Assembly (NCBI RefSeq): GCF_901709675.1
Contig: NC_051100.1
Coordinates: 9,150,786-9,214,785 of the forward strand
Source of the DNA: Syngnathus acus
Taxonomy: Eukaryota; Chordata; Actinopteri; Syngnathiformes; Syngnathidae
Length of the DNA: 64,000 nucleotides
Reading direction: 5' to 3'
Part shown: positions 13,652-24,860 of the stretch, piece by piece
How the letters are laid out: every line of letters starts with the position of its first letter
Position numbering within the stretch: the first letter of the stretch is position 1
Translations under genes and position numbers: made by a program
The notes under the pieces: model-generated
What the model saw: the letters and a program-made list of their open reading frames with translations, nothing else
The model's database searches: none
What the model was told of the DNA's origin: nothing

Positions 13652-13852
13652 CTAGGCCTTGAAAATTACTTTGGTCCAAGGACATAGTTGCTCCGAGGAG
13701 GTCAGTTCTCTCGCTCTGCAGACTTGGGGGGCATTCTCCTGCTGAGATCTGAGCTCGGATAATGGCGCGCTCAGGAGTGCTGGGATTAGGGACAGGAGGG
13801 ACATGAGGAGAGACAGGCTCCTTTGTGCTGGGTTCATCCTCATTCTGGGCAT
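13652..13852 (-). other. short open frame with signal-peptide-like start
   Basis: A 66-codon frame begins MPRMRMNPAQRS and continues LSLLMSLLSLIPALLSAPLS, the layout of a secretory signal peptide (basic start, hydrophobic core, small residues at a plausible cleavage point). Two cysteines eleven residues apart follow. A weak donor, AAA|gtaatt at 13669-13664, falls after WTK, so it could be a first exon of about 61 codons. I recognise no family and no clear promoter, so chance is the leading explanation. Confidence 0.15.
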
Positions 13853-15818
13853 AACGGAAGACAGCCTGCAGACTGCTTTTTCAATTTCTTTTTCAGGGTG
13901 TTAAGTCCTCAACTGCTGGATGGGCTCAAAGGCGAAGCAGGCTCATTGATAATTGTATAATGGCTCACTTTGAGCGAGCAGGCATTTTGCTGAGATGGGC
14001 GTGTGGTTCAAACAGCACGCTATTAGTCATGCTGTCGGCTCAATGCCTTATTGTATTTTATTTCCTTGTGGGCAAAGGCTGCTGTACCTAACCATGTTTC
14101 TCGCACTCGCAGAAAGTTAATGATATTCAAGCCTACGCAGAAACAAGGTGCACCGTGTCTTTGTCTCTAATGAAACAAGATCTGCTAAGGTGAGAGTGGG
14201 AATTAATTACTATGTTTTGATGATGTTTAAAATATGGGTTTCTGAAACTAGAATGGAAAGCTTTCTCAGTAAAGTGTAGCACTGATGAAATAATAAACTT
14301 TATGCACTGTCTATTTCATTTTATAACTGATGGGACAAAAACTGAAGATTCAAGGGAGACTCCTGTTGGAGCTCATTTTTGGACATAGACATGAATATTC
14401 ACTTAAATTGTGAGCTCTTAGTTGGAAAAGTAAGTTTGTAAACAGCACAAATCTTATTCTATTTTTGTGTGCCTCACAAAGCTTAAATTTAGCTTGTCAT
14501 TAAATGTCATTAACTAAAGTGAAATTAGTTCAAAATTGAATCATTGCAAAAAGATACAGCACAATATGTCACCAATGTTAGTGGGGTGCACAGTAACAGA
14601 ATTTCCACAATTATTATTATCACTCATGCTGGCCAGAGCTTTTTTTTTTTTTTTAATTTTCCCTAATTAATCCTCAGGAGAACATGTTGACTACTTAAGT
14701 AATGATTAGAGGCACTGACAATGCCTTTATTAGTGCCCCATTTAACTGCAATCCAAAATTCAACAGCTGTTGAATGTCATTAAGAGTGCTTTCGTAACTA
14801 TTGTAGCAACAAATCATCAATCCGTTTGTAACTTTGGTCTGGTTATCCTAGCACAAACATCCTAACACCACACTCTCAAACCCAGGAACCCCCACGATTC
14901 TAGTTACTTTTTGTAGCTATATTAGGTAAATCATCAGTGTTCAGACAATAACTATATCATCTATTTTTTTGAACCGCTTAATCCACACACAATTGCAGTT
15001 TTGAGCTACATCCAAAACTGTTATTTTAAATAGTGGTACTGCACACTCTGTCTCTAAATGACTGGGAATGAAAATTAGACAGAAATAGACTCTCAGAGGC
15101 TGTTGGATGTAAACACTGTGAGGGTAATTATGGTGGACTGAACTGTGGATAGGATACACAACGAGACCCTCACTCCACAGAAGATGTATAATCACACTGA
15201 ACAGAGCAGGAGCAGACTGAGCCTCATGGTCTTTTCTCACTAACTGTAAAGAGAGTGAAAGCATCATGCATGCACTTGTCTTGTCACATTGCACAAGTTC
15301 TTTTATTCCGAACTCAGAGATAGAGGAATCACAGATGTGAAAGTGTCAGTGAGAGTGCTACCCACGGATTGTCCACATCTTCAAATAGCTCTGTCGCATT
15401 TACACTTCAGTGAGGAACACCGCTATAAAGTATTAGCCTGCTAAAGCAGTGTTTTGAAACCCAGGAATGCAGTTGGAGAGGAGCGCAAAAGCAATCTGAA
15501 GGATTGGCTGATCAAGGTCTGCACTTTTAAATCCACAAAGATTTCTTTCACCAAGCTTCCACCAAATAACCGACTGCACCTGTGACATCAGCACAGGCTA
15601 GACTACCTTCTAATGCATGCAGAAAATGCAAAAACAGACCTTTAAGATCTACAAATGCAGGGTCGGATGTCTTTACAATAGAGCGATGTATAATTTTGAT
15701 TGACGATGCCAAAAAGGTCTTATTTCACCAATATGCAGCGTAGATACTCGCATCCATTGATATGGTACATATTGTAACTCATGTAATCACAAATACAGTG
15801 TTTGTGTCTGTGTGCGAT

Positions 15819-16085
15819 TTATTCATCAATTTTCTGAGCAGTTTATCTTGAATGAGGGTCATGGGCTTGCTGGAGCATATCCCAGCAGTCTGGGCGGAAG
15901 GCGTGGTACACCTTGAACTGGTTGCTACCCAATCGCAGCACATGGATAATCAAACTACCATTCAGGCTCACACTCACACCTATGGACAATTTGGAGTGGT
16001 TAATCGGCCTACCATGCATGTCTTTGGAATGTGGGAGGAAACCAGAGTATCTGGAGGAAACCCACACAGGCACGGGGAGAATCAT
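15819..16085 (-). mobile_element. tRNA-derived fish SINE body, 5' truncated
   Basis: The reverse orientation of the widespread percomorph SINE is recognisable block by block: tttctgagcagtttatc, gctggagcatatcccagc, a tract reading gaactggttgctacccaatcgcag in two adjoining pieces, cattcaggctcacactcac, ggaatgtgggaggaaacc and acccacacaggcacggggag. The tRNA-like head that should follow is absent. An apparent 131-residue open frame here is just the SINE read through. Confidence 0.85.
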
Positions 16086-16902
16086 AATTGGTCATTATCA
16101 TTTTCAGTCAAAAGCATTTGGCAAAATGGGTGGGTTTTGCGCTTAAACTTACATTCCACAAATACAATATTAATCTCTTGTTTATACAAGTGCAGGTGCA
16201 TACAACCTATTGTGAAGAACATTTTTGTGTTGACTTCCTCTGAATAGAAAACCCCGTTCAGAATTTAAATGAAAAGAGAACCCATACTTGAAAAGAAGTA
16301 AAGGCTTAGTTTGAGGCCAAGATCAATAAACGAGCTAAAAATGTTAAATTAGGTAACTATAGCTTGAATGAAACTACAATTACGCTAAAACAAATAATGG
16401 GAAGTCTGCTACAAGTACCCATGCAATGAACACCGACAGGGCAAGTACTTTATACTGCCATCTTTAAACACTGCTAATCTAGATTGGTGGTGAATAAGAG
16501 AGTACAACGAGTAGGAAAGGACATTTGCAGTAAGAAAAGTCACAGTTAAAGCGAAAATCCACAAGTATGAAATGTTCCTTAAATGCTGTAGATTCCCAAA
16601 GGTGCTCTGCATAATGATCTTGGTCTGAACGCAGGTGTGTCTCTAAATGAGGAGGAATAAAAATGGAGCCAATGCCCACAAACACTCCGACCAAAGAGAA
16701 AGGGACACACCGCTCAAGGTCATGGTGAATTGCAGTGACTGTCGATTGATTGGGAGTACAGGGAGCAGCTGGCTGAGGGGAAACGGCAATGGCGCTGAGG
16801 GAATCACCAGGTGAATTATGACACCATCCACCCACCACTTTCCATTTTTCAAACAGAATAAAAAGTAGTGCATGCTGAGTAGGCTTCTCATCTGATGTTT
16901 GG

Positions 16903-17085
16903 TAGTGATGGGAAAACAAAGCTTCACATTTGCTTCATGAACCAGTTGTATTTTTTGACTCCTGTTGATGACACTGGTGGTTTAAATCTTTAGACTAATT
17001 TTGAACAGTGGCAGCCATCCAGATAAGCCAAAACTATACAACAACTGGTTCATGAAGCAAATCTGAAGCTTTTTTTCTATCACTA
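16903..17085. mobile_element. hAT-like MITE, 183 bp, long inverted ends
   Basis: The left end TAGTGATGGG... and the right end ...TATCACTA are inverted repeats of about 47 bp with only a few mismatches and one 2-nt gap. They share the core ATTTGCTTCATGAACCAGTT. Flanking 8-bp direct repeats are atgtttgg (16895-16902) and ctgtttgg (17086-17093), 7 of 8 identical, the length expected for hAT transposition. It has no coding capacity, so it is a non-autonomous element. Its strong self-complementarity means a macrod2 pre-mRNA would fold here into a long hairpin. Confidence 0.85.
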
Positions 17086-17439
17086 CTGTTTGGGCCCTGC
17101 AATGACTTCCTTGCCACAAATGCAAATTTCACAACTTGGTCAGAAACTACAGTTGTTGCCGGAGCTTGATTTTAACTATTCAGAGCACTTTTTCCACAAA
17201 TGGCCAGAGGATAATGCAGCTAATTACCGTTTTCTAAATGTGGAATTCACCATTAATATTGATAAAGCATTAATTAGTTACTAAAACTGGAACAACCATT
17301 TTCTCTGCACCAAATACATCACATGTTTTTGGAGCAGAACATTACTTTGGAGCAATGACGGCGACTGTTTCGACAGCACTAAACAAATCGGTACCCGGGA
17401 AAATGTACATCATCACAGTGTACACGATTGCATTACTTT

Positions 17440-17730
17440 TTTTTTGGTCCAACTCATCATTATAATTAATGAAGCATGGGCTCAAAAACAGAGAGAATCA
17501 TAATTAGTATTAATGTGGATCATAATTAAAGCTCAGTAAGAGAGCGTTGTGGAGGTCATTATACCTGATCTATGCAAGATCAACACACATTCCTCTTGGC
17601 CTTGTCCCTTGCAGTGCACAGCGGGTAGAGGGCCAATAATGCCTCACATTTGACTCTTAATGGCCTTGATTAAGGCAAAATGATCTGATGTGTACACTTC
17701 TCAAGTCACTTCTTTTCACTTTCATAATAG
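17440..17730. promoter_or_regulatory. candidate conserved non-coding block
   Basis: A series of spaced homeodomain cores (tataattaatg, cataattagtattaatg, cataattaaagc) is followed by a less AT-rich segment with ttgcagtgcacagcgggtag and ggccttgattaaggc, a near-palindrome. It sits 350 bp from the 16.9-kb MITE. Motif-based only. Confidence 0.25.
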
Positions 17731-20589
17731 CTCTTCAAGATATGAGTGATTGGAAAATACAACAGAGTGCTTGTTTTTTTTTTTTTTTAATTGCTGGGGG
17801 AATTAGGTGTGCTGAGTCCAGATAAAAAAAGACAACCTTGTGTCAAGATAATTATCTAATGAACCGCTTGTTCCATATTCAAATCGACTGTCCTCTGGAG
17901 AGGTCACTCGTGACTGAGTGCATAAGTGCATGAATGCATACAACTGCAGGTTGGCAGTCCAAACCAAGAAATATTCAATCCTCACAAAGGACACAAGACA
18001 ATTGTAGGCCATTAAGTGGAAATGATATATATGAATGTCTGGTACACTTTTCTTTAATCTTTCTAACATTAATGTAATATGATGAGACATACACATTGCA
18101 TCGTCCTACACTCTTCATCTCACACTTGGTTGTTCTCCTGAGAAAAGCCTTAGACACAAAATGAGAAAGGCCAAGTATCTATTTCATGCCTGATGCTATT
18201 ATCAGGAGTGTCTCTACGTGACATTAGATATTAAGAAAGGTGAGATTAGGAGGTTATCTGGCGTCCTACACTGTGTGCAAAAAACATACCTATCGCTTAT
18301 TTGAAGCATTTCTCTTCTTTTAGCGTGATGACTACATATTTCAGTTTTAAGGTTCATTTATGAGATACGAAAGGCTTAGATTTAACAGCCCACTATACTG
18401 ATTATAAAACGTCACTCAAAAAGGGTGAGACTGACATTTAAGACAACCAGCCAACTTTGTTAATTTAGTACTGACAATAATACTGAGGTAGACCGATGTT
18501 TCAACTTCGCCACGATAAAATCAAAGGTTAAACCATCATAAAACAGTAGCATACAATGCAAGAATCAATTCAAGGATTTCCCACTGGAGTGCCCAAAACC
18601 GCCCTTGTACAAACTATTGATTTTGTAATTTCAGTTTGATTCCGGCCACAAATGCTATGCTGAGCCAGGAGGTAGCCACAACAGGATTTATCAAGAATAC
18701 TGCCGAAAAAAGAAGAGTGCAAAGATTATGAAGCATGGGTTAATACTTCATATTAGCCCTGATTATCGCCCTGCCTAGTGGCTTAAGTGTTGGATCACAG
18801 CTGAACTTTTTTTTTTACACACTTGTGTGGCAGTTAAAGTCAAAGTCACACTTCTGTAGAGGTCTGATATTCTAATTTATTTTGGTAAAGTTTCAGGGAT
18901 AGTTTAACTATTTGCTGAGCCACAAAAACAATAAAAAGCATCTTAAACTTATGTTGTCCAAACCTATTCAGTCTGCAGAAACCCAATGATGTAGTTGTAA
19001 AGCATACTGCTGAAATAGCTCCATATAGCCAAACGGACGTGGCCCTGAATTGCTGAGTAGGTTTGCATTGAGCCAGTTTAAAAATGGGAGTCAATCAGCA
19101 CCAGCCAGGCACAGTGTGTCAGCCCTCGTTAGCGGTGACCTTGGGAGATAATAACGGCACTAAAGCTGCAAAGGTGTATGCAAAGATAATAGCACTGTAA
19201 TTGAAGAAATACATAAACAGCATGTACAATGGCGTGTCTGATTAAAACCATCAGTGGAGCCTGTAGGTAGACTTGTTTTGATAATATTCCAAATAAAAAT
19301 ACACAAACGTACCTCTGTCTAATAGGTAAGTAACAACAATGAAAGTGGTGGGCAAGCATGCAAATTTGAAATTTTCACACTTGCATCACATTAAATTGTC
19401 TTGAAAGGTGAAATATGTTCTGTGGTGCCAACCCCGTTTTTACTTTTTATTCAGTGCAGCGAGAAGCTTTTAACAAACAGGCATGTCCAAAATTAATCTG
19501 TTGTCGTTTATCTCAATCCAAGATTCCCTTTGATTGTGTCTCATGAAAACATTCCATGTCGATGGCCCGAGTGAGACAAAATATCCCCAGTGTTTCAAAG
19601 AATGGTGAAAAGACCTTGCACCCCGACATAACCCATCCGCTAAGGTGGACACGATGATTTAAAGATAATTGGGTGCAAGCTTGTAGAAAAGAATCCCTGT
19701 GATGCACCAAGAAATTCCATTTTCATGGACTTGGCCCTGGCAAGTGTGAGGTTGGATTCATCGTCGGGCTTCATAAAAGTCTCAAAGCTGCGAGAAAAGT
19801 GTTATGATATCATTGAAGTTTGTAATACTCATTCAAGTGATAAACCGGCTGGGAGTCATTAAAGCCAATATGTTTAACTTATTATCTTGCAATCATTTAT
19901 CTCGAACGGCTTGAATTAAACCAATTTGTAGTTCTGGTTTGAAAGATGTGATGTGATGTACATTTATGGTTTATTTTACAATTCTTTCACCGCCTAAAAA
20001 GAATCAGGCCAATTTTAAACCATGTTCAAGGGTTTATTTACCACATTCTAAAATAGTTATTTTTATAGTGTACTGAATTTGCACCCCATTACTAAATTAG
20101 AAATTTTGAACTAACATTACACTGATAGGAGTGTTTTTCAAAGAGAGTTGCATTGCTAAGATTAGAACACAACATGGTGCATTAAGAGTCCTTTTACAGA
20201 TAGATGTGAAGATACAGCACATTGGGTCACAATGATTTTACATTGCAATTAACAATAATAATGTAAAACGAACTCCTTCTTATCCTGCTATAATTATTCA
20301 AAGAAGTCAAAGTGGGGGGAAAAAAAACAGCAACTTCCTCGTTCCTGCTGTGATGCGAGGACAAAGATAGAAATAGTTTTGCTCGGTGGCCCCGCATTCT
20401 TCAGGTATGTTTAATTAATGTGCGATTGTTGTGGCATTCTTGTCTCATGGCGTATAGTAGGGATGACATCTGTTTAATCAACAACTTCCTCTGATAGTCC
20501 CACAGTTGGGTGCGAGCTGTCGTTTGAATTCTCAGATGGGTTCACCAAGGGATGTATGCGCCTTATAGAAATTCAGAGCACTGTCTCCA

Positions 20590-21380
20590 GGAGCTCGACA
20601 CAGCCGGCAGCCGAGGAAAAAAAGATTTCGTGAAAGCAGTTTGATTCCCAAGCTTGAAGCTTCCTCTGCTTGACTGTGCTTTGCTACTTATATTATTTGA
20701 AGCAGCTTTATTATTGTCACAGCCCATTAGTCTAAAACAGGAATGCTGCCATTTTTCCCTTGCCGAGCATCCTGGTGGAGTTGCCTTTGTTCGCCGGAGA
20801 GCTCATTCTACAGGTGATTGCTCTTGGCTTCCATACTTGTAATCAAGGCATTAGATGGTCACATACTGTAAGTCCACTCCATACAGAGACTCAAGAGATT
20901 ACCGTTTCGATCCCTATCAACTGTGATTGCCCCTCCTGAGGTGTGTGTGAAAATGTCACATTTTACATATCCCAATATTTCACCCGATACTGTAAAAAGA
21001 AAAATACTGTAGTCCACACTGGAGAGCAAGGAACATCAAGGGATGATGTTATGTGGCGCTGGTTCCTCCAATCAGGTTCTGAATCTGAATCTCCTGCTGC
21101 TGCTCGGATGGTTTTGTCCTTCTGAATAAGTGCGTTGGTGTAATTGGCGCTCCCATGATCATTAACATAGACTGGCAGGCCACCACAACTACTATCAGCG
21201 TAATTTAATCTAATTGGCCCAGTGTTGCTCGAGATTCAGATCAGACAAATAGCAATGACTAATTTAAATGGCGCAGTGACCTTTTGAAAGCTTCAGTCTA
21301 ATTAACCTTCAGCTGATGCATGCAGGTACTGTATGTGGAAGTGGGTCACAAGCAATGGTTGGCTGATTGGCTTCAAAGTG
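20590..21380. promoter_or_regulatory. candidate enhancer cluster
   Basis: Two repeat-free blocks, 20590-20850 and 21120-21380, are rich in homeodomain cores (ctaattaacc, tctaattggc, atgatcattaac), an E-box cagctgatgcatgcag near 21311 and gcagctttattattgtcaca, which includes a SOX-type attgt. Open frames inside are short and have no family resemblance. This looks like developmental regulatory DNA, inferred from composition. Confidence 0.3.
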
Positions 21381-23219
21381 GACTGGTTAATAACCACTCA
21401 GCAAGACAACAACTCAATCGCGATACGGAGTTGACATCCGGTTAATTCCCCACTAATTAGAGCAAGACCTTTCGGTCAGCTATGGATAGTTGAAGATGGA
21501 CACTGTGGTCAAAATGATATTTTTTCCCCCCATCTTGACTCACCTTAAATACAGACATTCGGAGTAAACCACAATGTATTATATCACAAAGTAGATAATT
21601 AAGTTTGATTTGTTGTCACTTATGCCATTCCATGGGACACTGGTTAATGAATTCATTTCAATGCTTACAATTATAGACGTTAATGATGAGGGAGATAATG
21701 GACTAAACTGAAAATGCAATACGAGAGGAGAGTTGCACATAAATTATCTGCTTTTTACAAACTAATGACTAAAAAATGTGTTCTATCCTAATCATGGCTT
21801 AAAATGGCTACTTTGCTGTGATCAGAGTTCAAAGCTGGCTCTCCTCTACATTATTAGTTCTCTTCTGGACAGACAGTCCTTGTATAAGAAAGAAGTTGAA
21901 AGCAGAAGGACATTTAATGATGGAAATGTTCAGTTATTGAATCCAGAATAACTCATCACTTGAGGAGTCTTCACAGGAAATGGAGTATAGTTCTGTTTGA
22001 TATGGTGTGTTTTCAGACGTACTGAAAATAATATCAAACTACACAAAACACTAAAAATCAAAGAACTACATTTTTTGATTTAACCTACAATATTTACTAC
22101 ATTTATTAGGAGCACCATAAGTGGATAACTGAATTCATGCTTGTCCATTGACATTACGTCATTATTGGGTTTTACAATAACACATATAGTTGTAAAAATA
22201 AAAGAAAGAAACTTATAGATGCTGTAGATGCCAGAGAATGGCATTTTTGTGAATCCAAAGAAAAAACAGATTAGTGTTAACAGGTGGTTAACTCCTGGCG
22301 CCTGGTAAAATGTTATAATCAAAACAATGGTCAAACTTAAATGGTTGAAAAAGAAAATAAATCTCGATTCTAATTTCCTTCTACATCTGAAAATATGCCA
22401 CCCCTCCACCAAGTTTCAAAACAAATTGTGCCGTTTAGCGTAAACGTCAACATGTCCCTTAACAAAAAAGTCCCTTGAGCCTCTGAAGCTTCATTTCTAT
22501 GCTGTTCCTGTCTTCTTAAGAAGATTATCTCATAGTAGCTGTCATTGTCAAGCAGGGTGTGCACGTGCATGTATCACTGTAAAAATGTGTTTGTAGAAAT
22601 GCATTCTGGGTAAAATGAATGGGCACTAATGCTGTTCGTAGCCTTGGAACGAGCCCACAGAGAGGAGCGGCTAATCCTATCATTCTACACCACTCATCTC
22701 CAATCCACTTGGCTTTTAGGATTTTTCTCAACGGGCAATTTGTGGCTTCCCTGTTGGATCTCTTCAACACCAATATGTTATGACTACAAAACACTTCCAG
22801 GACTGCCTGAGAGTCATAAAGAAGGGCTCTAAATGTAGTGTGTGACCCTGTCACTGTCCACACTGACAGCTGCCAGCCCACTACACTCCAGAGCTTAATG
22901 ACAGATACTTTCACATAACATAAAATTGTAGCTTGTCAGCATCAAATTAGAGGCAAAAAGAGACTCAATTAGCCCACAAGACCATGGCTCAACAATACAT
23001 CTTGATGCATCTTTATGCAATGTTGTTTTGGGATGAGAATCCTTGTTAGACGGTCTTAGTAGAAGACTCCCTAATGACTAAATACACAGCTTACTTAAAT
23101 GAATACCAGTCTATTTTTTATTATAAAGGTCACATTCTAAGAGGTGAGTTGATATAGTCGTTAAAACAAAACAAAGTCAAAGGCTGAATGGCTTCCAGAT
23201 GGTGGCGTCCCCCTCCACA

Positions 23220-23328
23220 CAGTCAGTCAGTCAGTCAGTCAGTCAGTCAGTCAGTCAGTCAGTCAGTCAGTCAGTCAGTCAGTCAGTCAGTCAGTCAGTC
23301 AGTCAGTCAGTCAGTCAGTTAGTTAGTT
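23220..23328. repeat. (CAGT)25 microsatellite
   Basis: One hundred bases of perfect CAGT repeat are followed by two AGTT units. Its length without interruption suggests active slippage. Read as protein it gives a meaningless SVSQ repeat, so no coding function is implied. Confidence 0.98.
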
Positions 23329-23525
23329 TTTGCCTGACAGATGCTACATTTGCTTCCAGGGGAAATTATGCGCAGCCTTCCATTACTAAAGACAGGGGAC
23401 CTGCATTAACTGTGTCCTCACTTCCATGTACTGCAAGACCCAGCTTTTCAGAGAGGACCTCGATTCCCCAAAGGCCTGACTTGTCACACAGAGTGCATTT
23501 GTAGACGTTACCTAGATCGCCTGCA

Positions 23526-23554
23526 CGCACACACAGACAGACACACACACACAC
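23526..23554. repeat. (CA)n microsatellite
   Basis: A short imperfect CA repeat with two CAGA interruptions, 200 bp from the CAGT array. Confidence 0.9.
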
Positions 23555-23679
23555 TGTATGTTGCATTATTTTCCTCTGAGAATATGAATTGTATAGTATC
23601 ATCAAGCATGACAATTTAAAACTTTTTTTCATTTACTTTCAGCTGGTGCTGTAATGCATTGCTCAGACACACTACATGA

Positions 23680-24860
23680 ATCACCTCAATAAGCCTTTGT
23701 TGCCAGAGAAACTCAAGTTGTGGTGCTTTCAGTTTTCCAAGACTCCTGCATCCTTTAACAATATACAAGATCCTTGATAAAGTGGAGCTAGTTGGAAGAT
23801 CAGCTTGGGGTTCTTGTCATCTATTATCAATAAGATCATACAGGGAGAGCAAAAAGGAATTACAAATTGTGCTCATAGAAGAATTCAAAGGACCAAAGCA
23901 AGGCTGATCATGATCTGTTCTGAATCAGAGGAGACAGTTATTCATATAGCAGACTCCGAGTGGATAGAGGAGGGACTTAGACTTGAAAATAAGCTGTGAA
24001 GACCACCAAATAAGTTCTCAACTTCAGAAATGTGTTTGGCCGAGTCTAATATGGGAGAGCTAGTCTTCATGCTGAAAGTGACATAAAGCAACATCAGTAT
24101 AGAAAAGCAGGCTTGTGGTTCAAGAGGTCACAAGGTGGAGAAGGGAGAGCGGCATGCCAAAAACATCGCAACGGCTCGACAGGATCTTGACCAACAGGGA
24201 CAGCATAGACAAGAAAAAGCTCTGCTGGCATGACATTTGGGAGATGAAGGGAGCGCAGCGGAGTTATGTCAGCAGTCACATACGAACTGCTACCTTCCCT
24301 TATAAACACAAAACTGTGGTACGGAGAATTTTCTGCCTGTTCCTTGTGGCATAATCATGTAACCTGAGAGCTAGGACATGAAAACTACCACATAGCTCCA
24401 ACCTGCACCAGCATGAAAGTTCCTATGTACATTTTGTACCAGCAGGCCAACTTCAAGAGGACAAAACATCACTGCAAGCATCCTGCAACTGATTGAGATT
24501 CAACACAGCAGACATTTATTTAAAATGAATGGATGGATGAATGTATAGTTAGAAATAGCGGCTACAAATCTAAGATACGTGGAGCTGACAACTCCATGGG
24601 AACATTGGGTCGAAGTGGCTTATGAGAGGGAAAAAAACAAATGCATTAGGCAACTGATGCGTTCCAGAATGGCTGGAAAACTCTCATCTTTCCAATTAAT
24701 ATAGAATACAAGGAATTTGATAGAGCATCTGAAAATGACTGAAAATGATTGTGAGGTGCCACCCTCTTCAACAGACTATGAAGACCTGGTAAAGTGTTTC
24801 CAAAAGAAGCAGCAACTGGCACTGGATCTGACACAATGACAAACACCAAGACAGATGGCT
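23680..24860 (+). pseudogene. decayed non-LTR retrotransposon, C-terminal half
   Basis: No open frame survives, but switching frames gives a series of pieces in the order of a fish non-LTR retrotransposon polyprotein. They are KLKLWCFQ then FPRLLHPLTIYKIL (about 23710-23775, end of the reverse transcriptase), KARLIMI (about 23895-23915), VQEV (about 24115), LCWHDIWEM (about 24219-24246), VHFVPAGQ (about 24427-24450), VELTTPWEHWVEVAYERE (about 24580-24633), GWKTLIFPINIEYKEF (about 24669-24716) and SKRSSNWHWI (about 24799-24828). The ELTVPWE..(I/V)E.A.ERK motif followed by GW...PVEVG.RGF is very common in fish repeats and resembles a restriction-like endonuclease tail. Frame changes and stops throughout show it is dead and old. 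The clade assignment is uncertain. Confidence 0.75.

Noticed and set aside
15843-16247. Overlapping 131- and 80-codon frames
   Set aside because: The sequence is a SINE body; the frames have no coding signal of their own.
16479-16919. Longest open frame in the window (146 codons, minus strand)
   Set aside because: No domain, signal or splice context and no family resemblance. It overlaps the edge of the 16.9-kb MITE. This length is expected by chance in 64 kb.
19309-19337. Fused acceptor-donor (ctctgtctaatag|gtaagtaac) resembling a recursive splice site
   Set aside because: It is on the plus strand, opposite to macrod2, and the antisense reading is weak, so it cannot serve this intron.
23220-23328. 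Regular array as a CRISPR-like structure
   Set aside because: The unit is 4 bp with no spacers: a simple microsatellite in a vertebrate genome.
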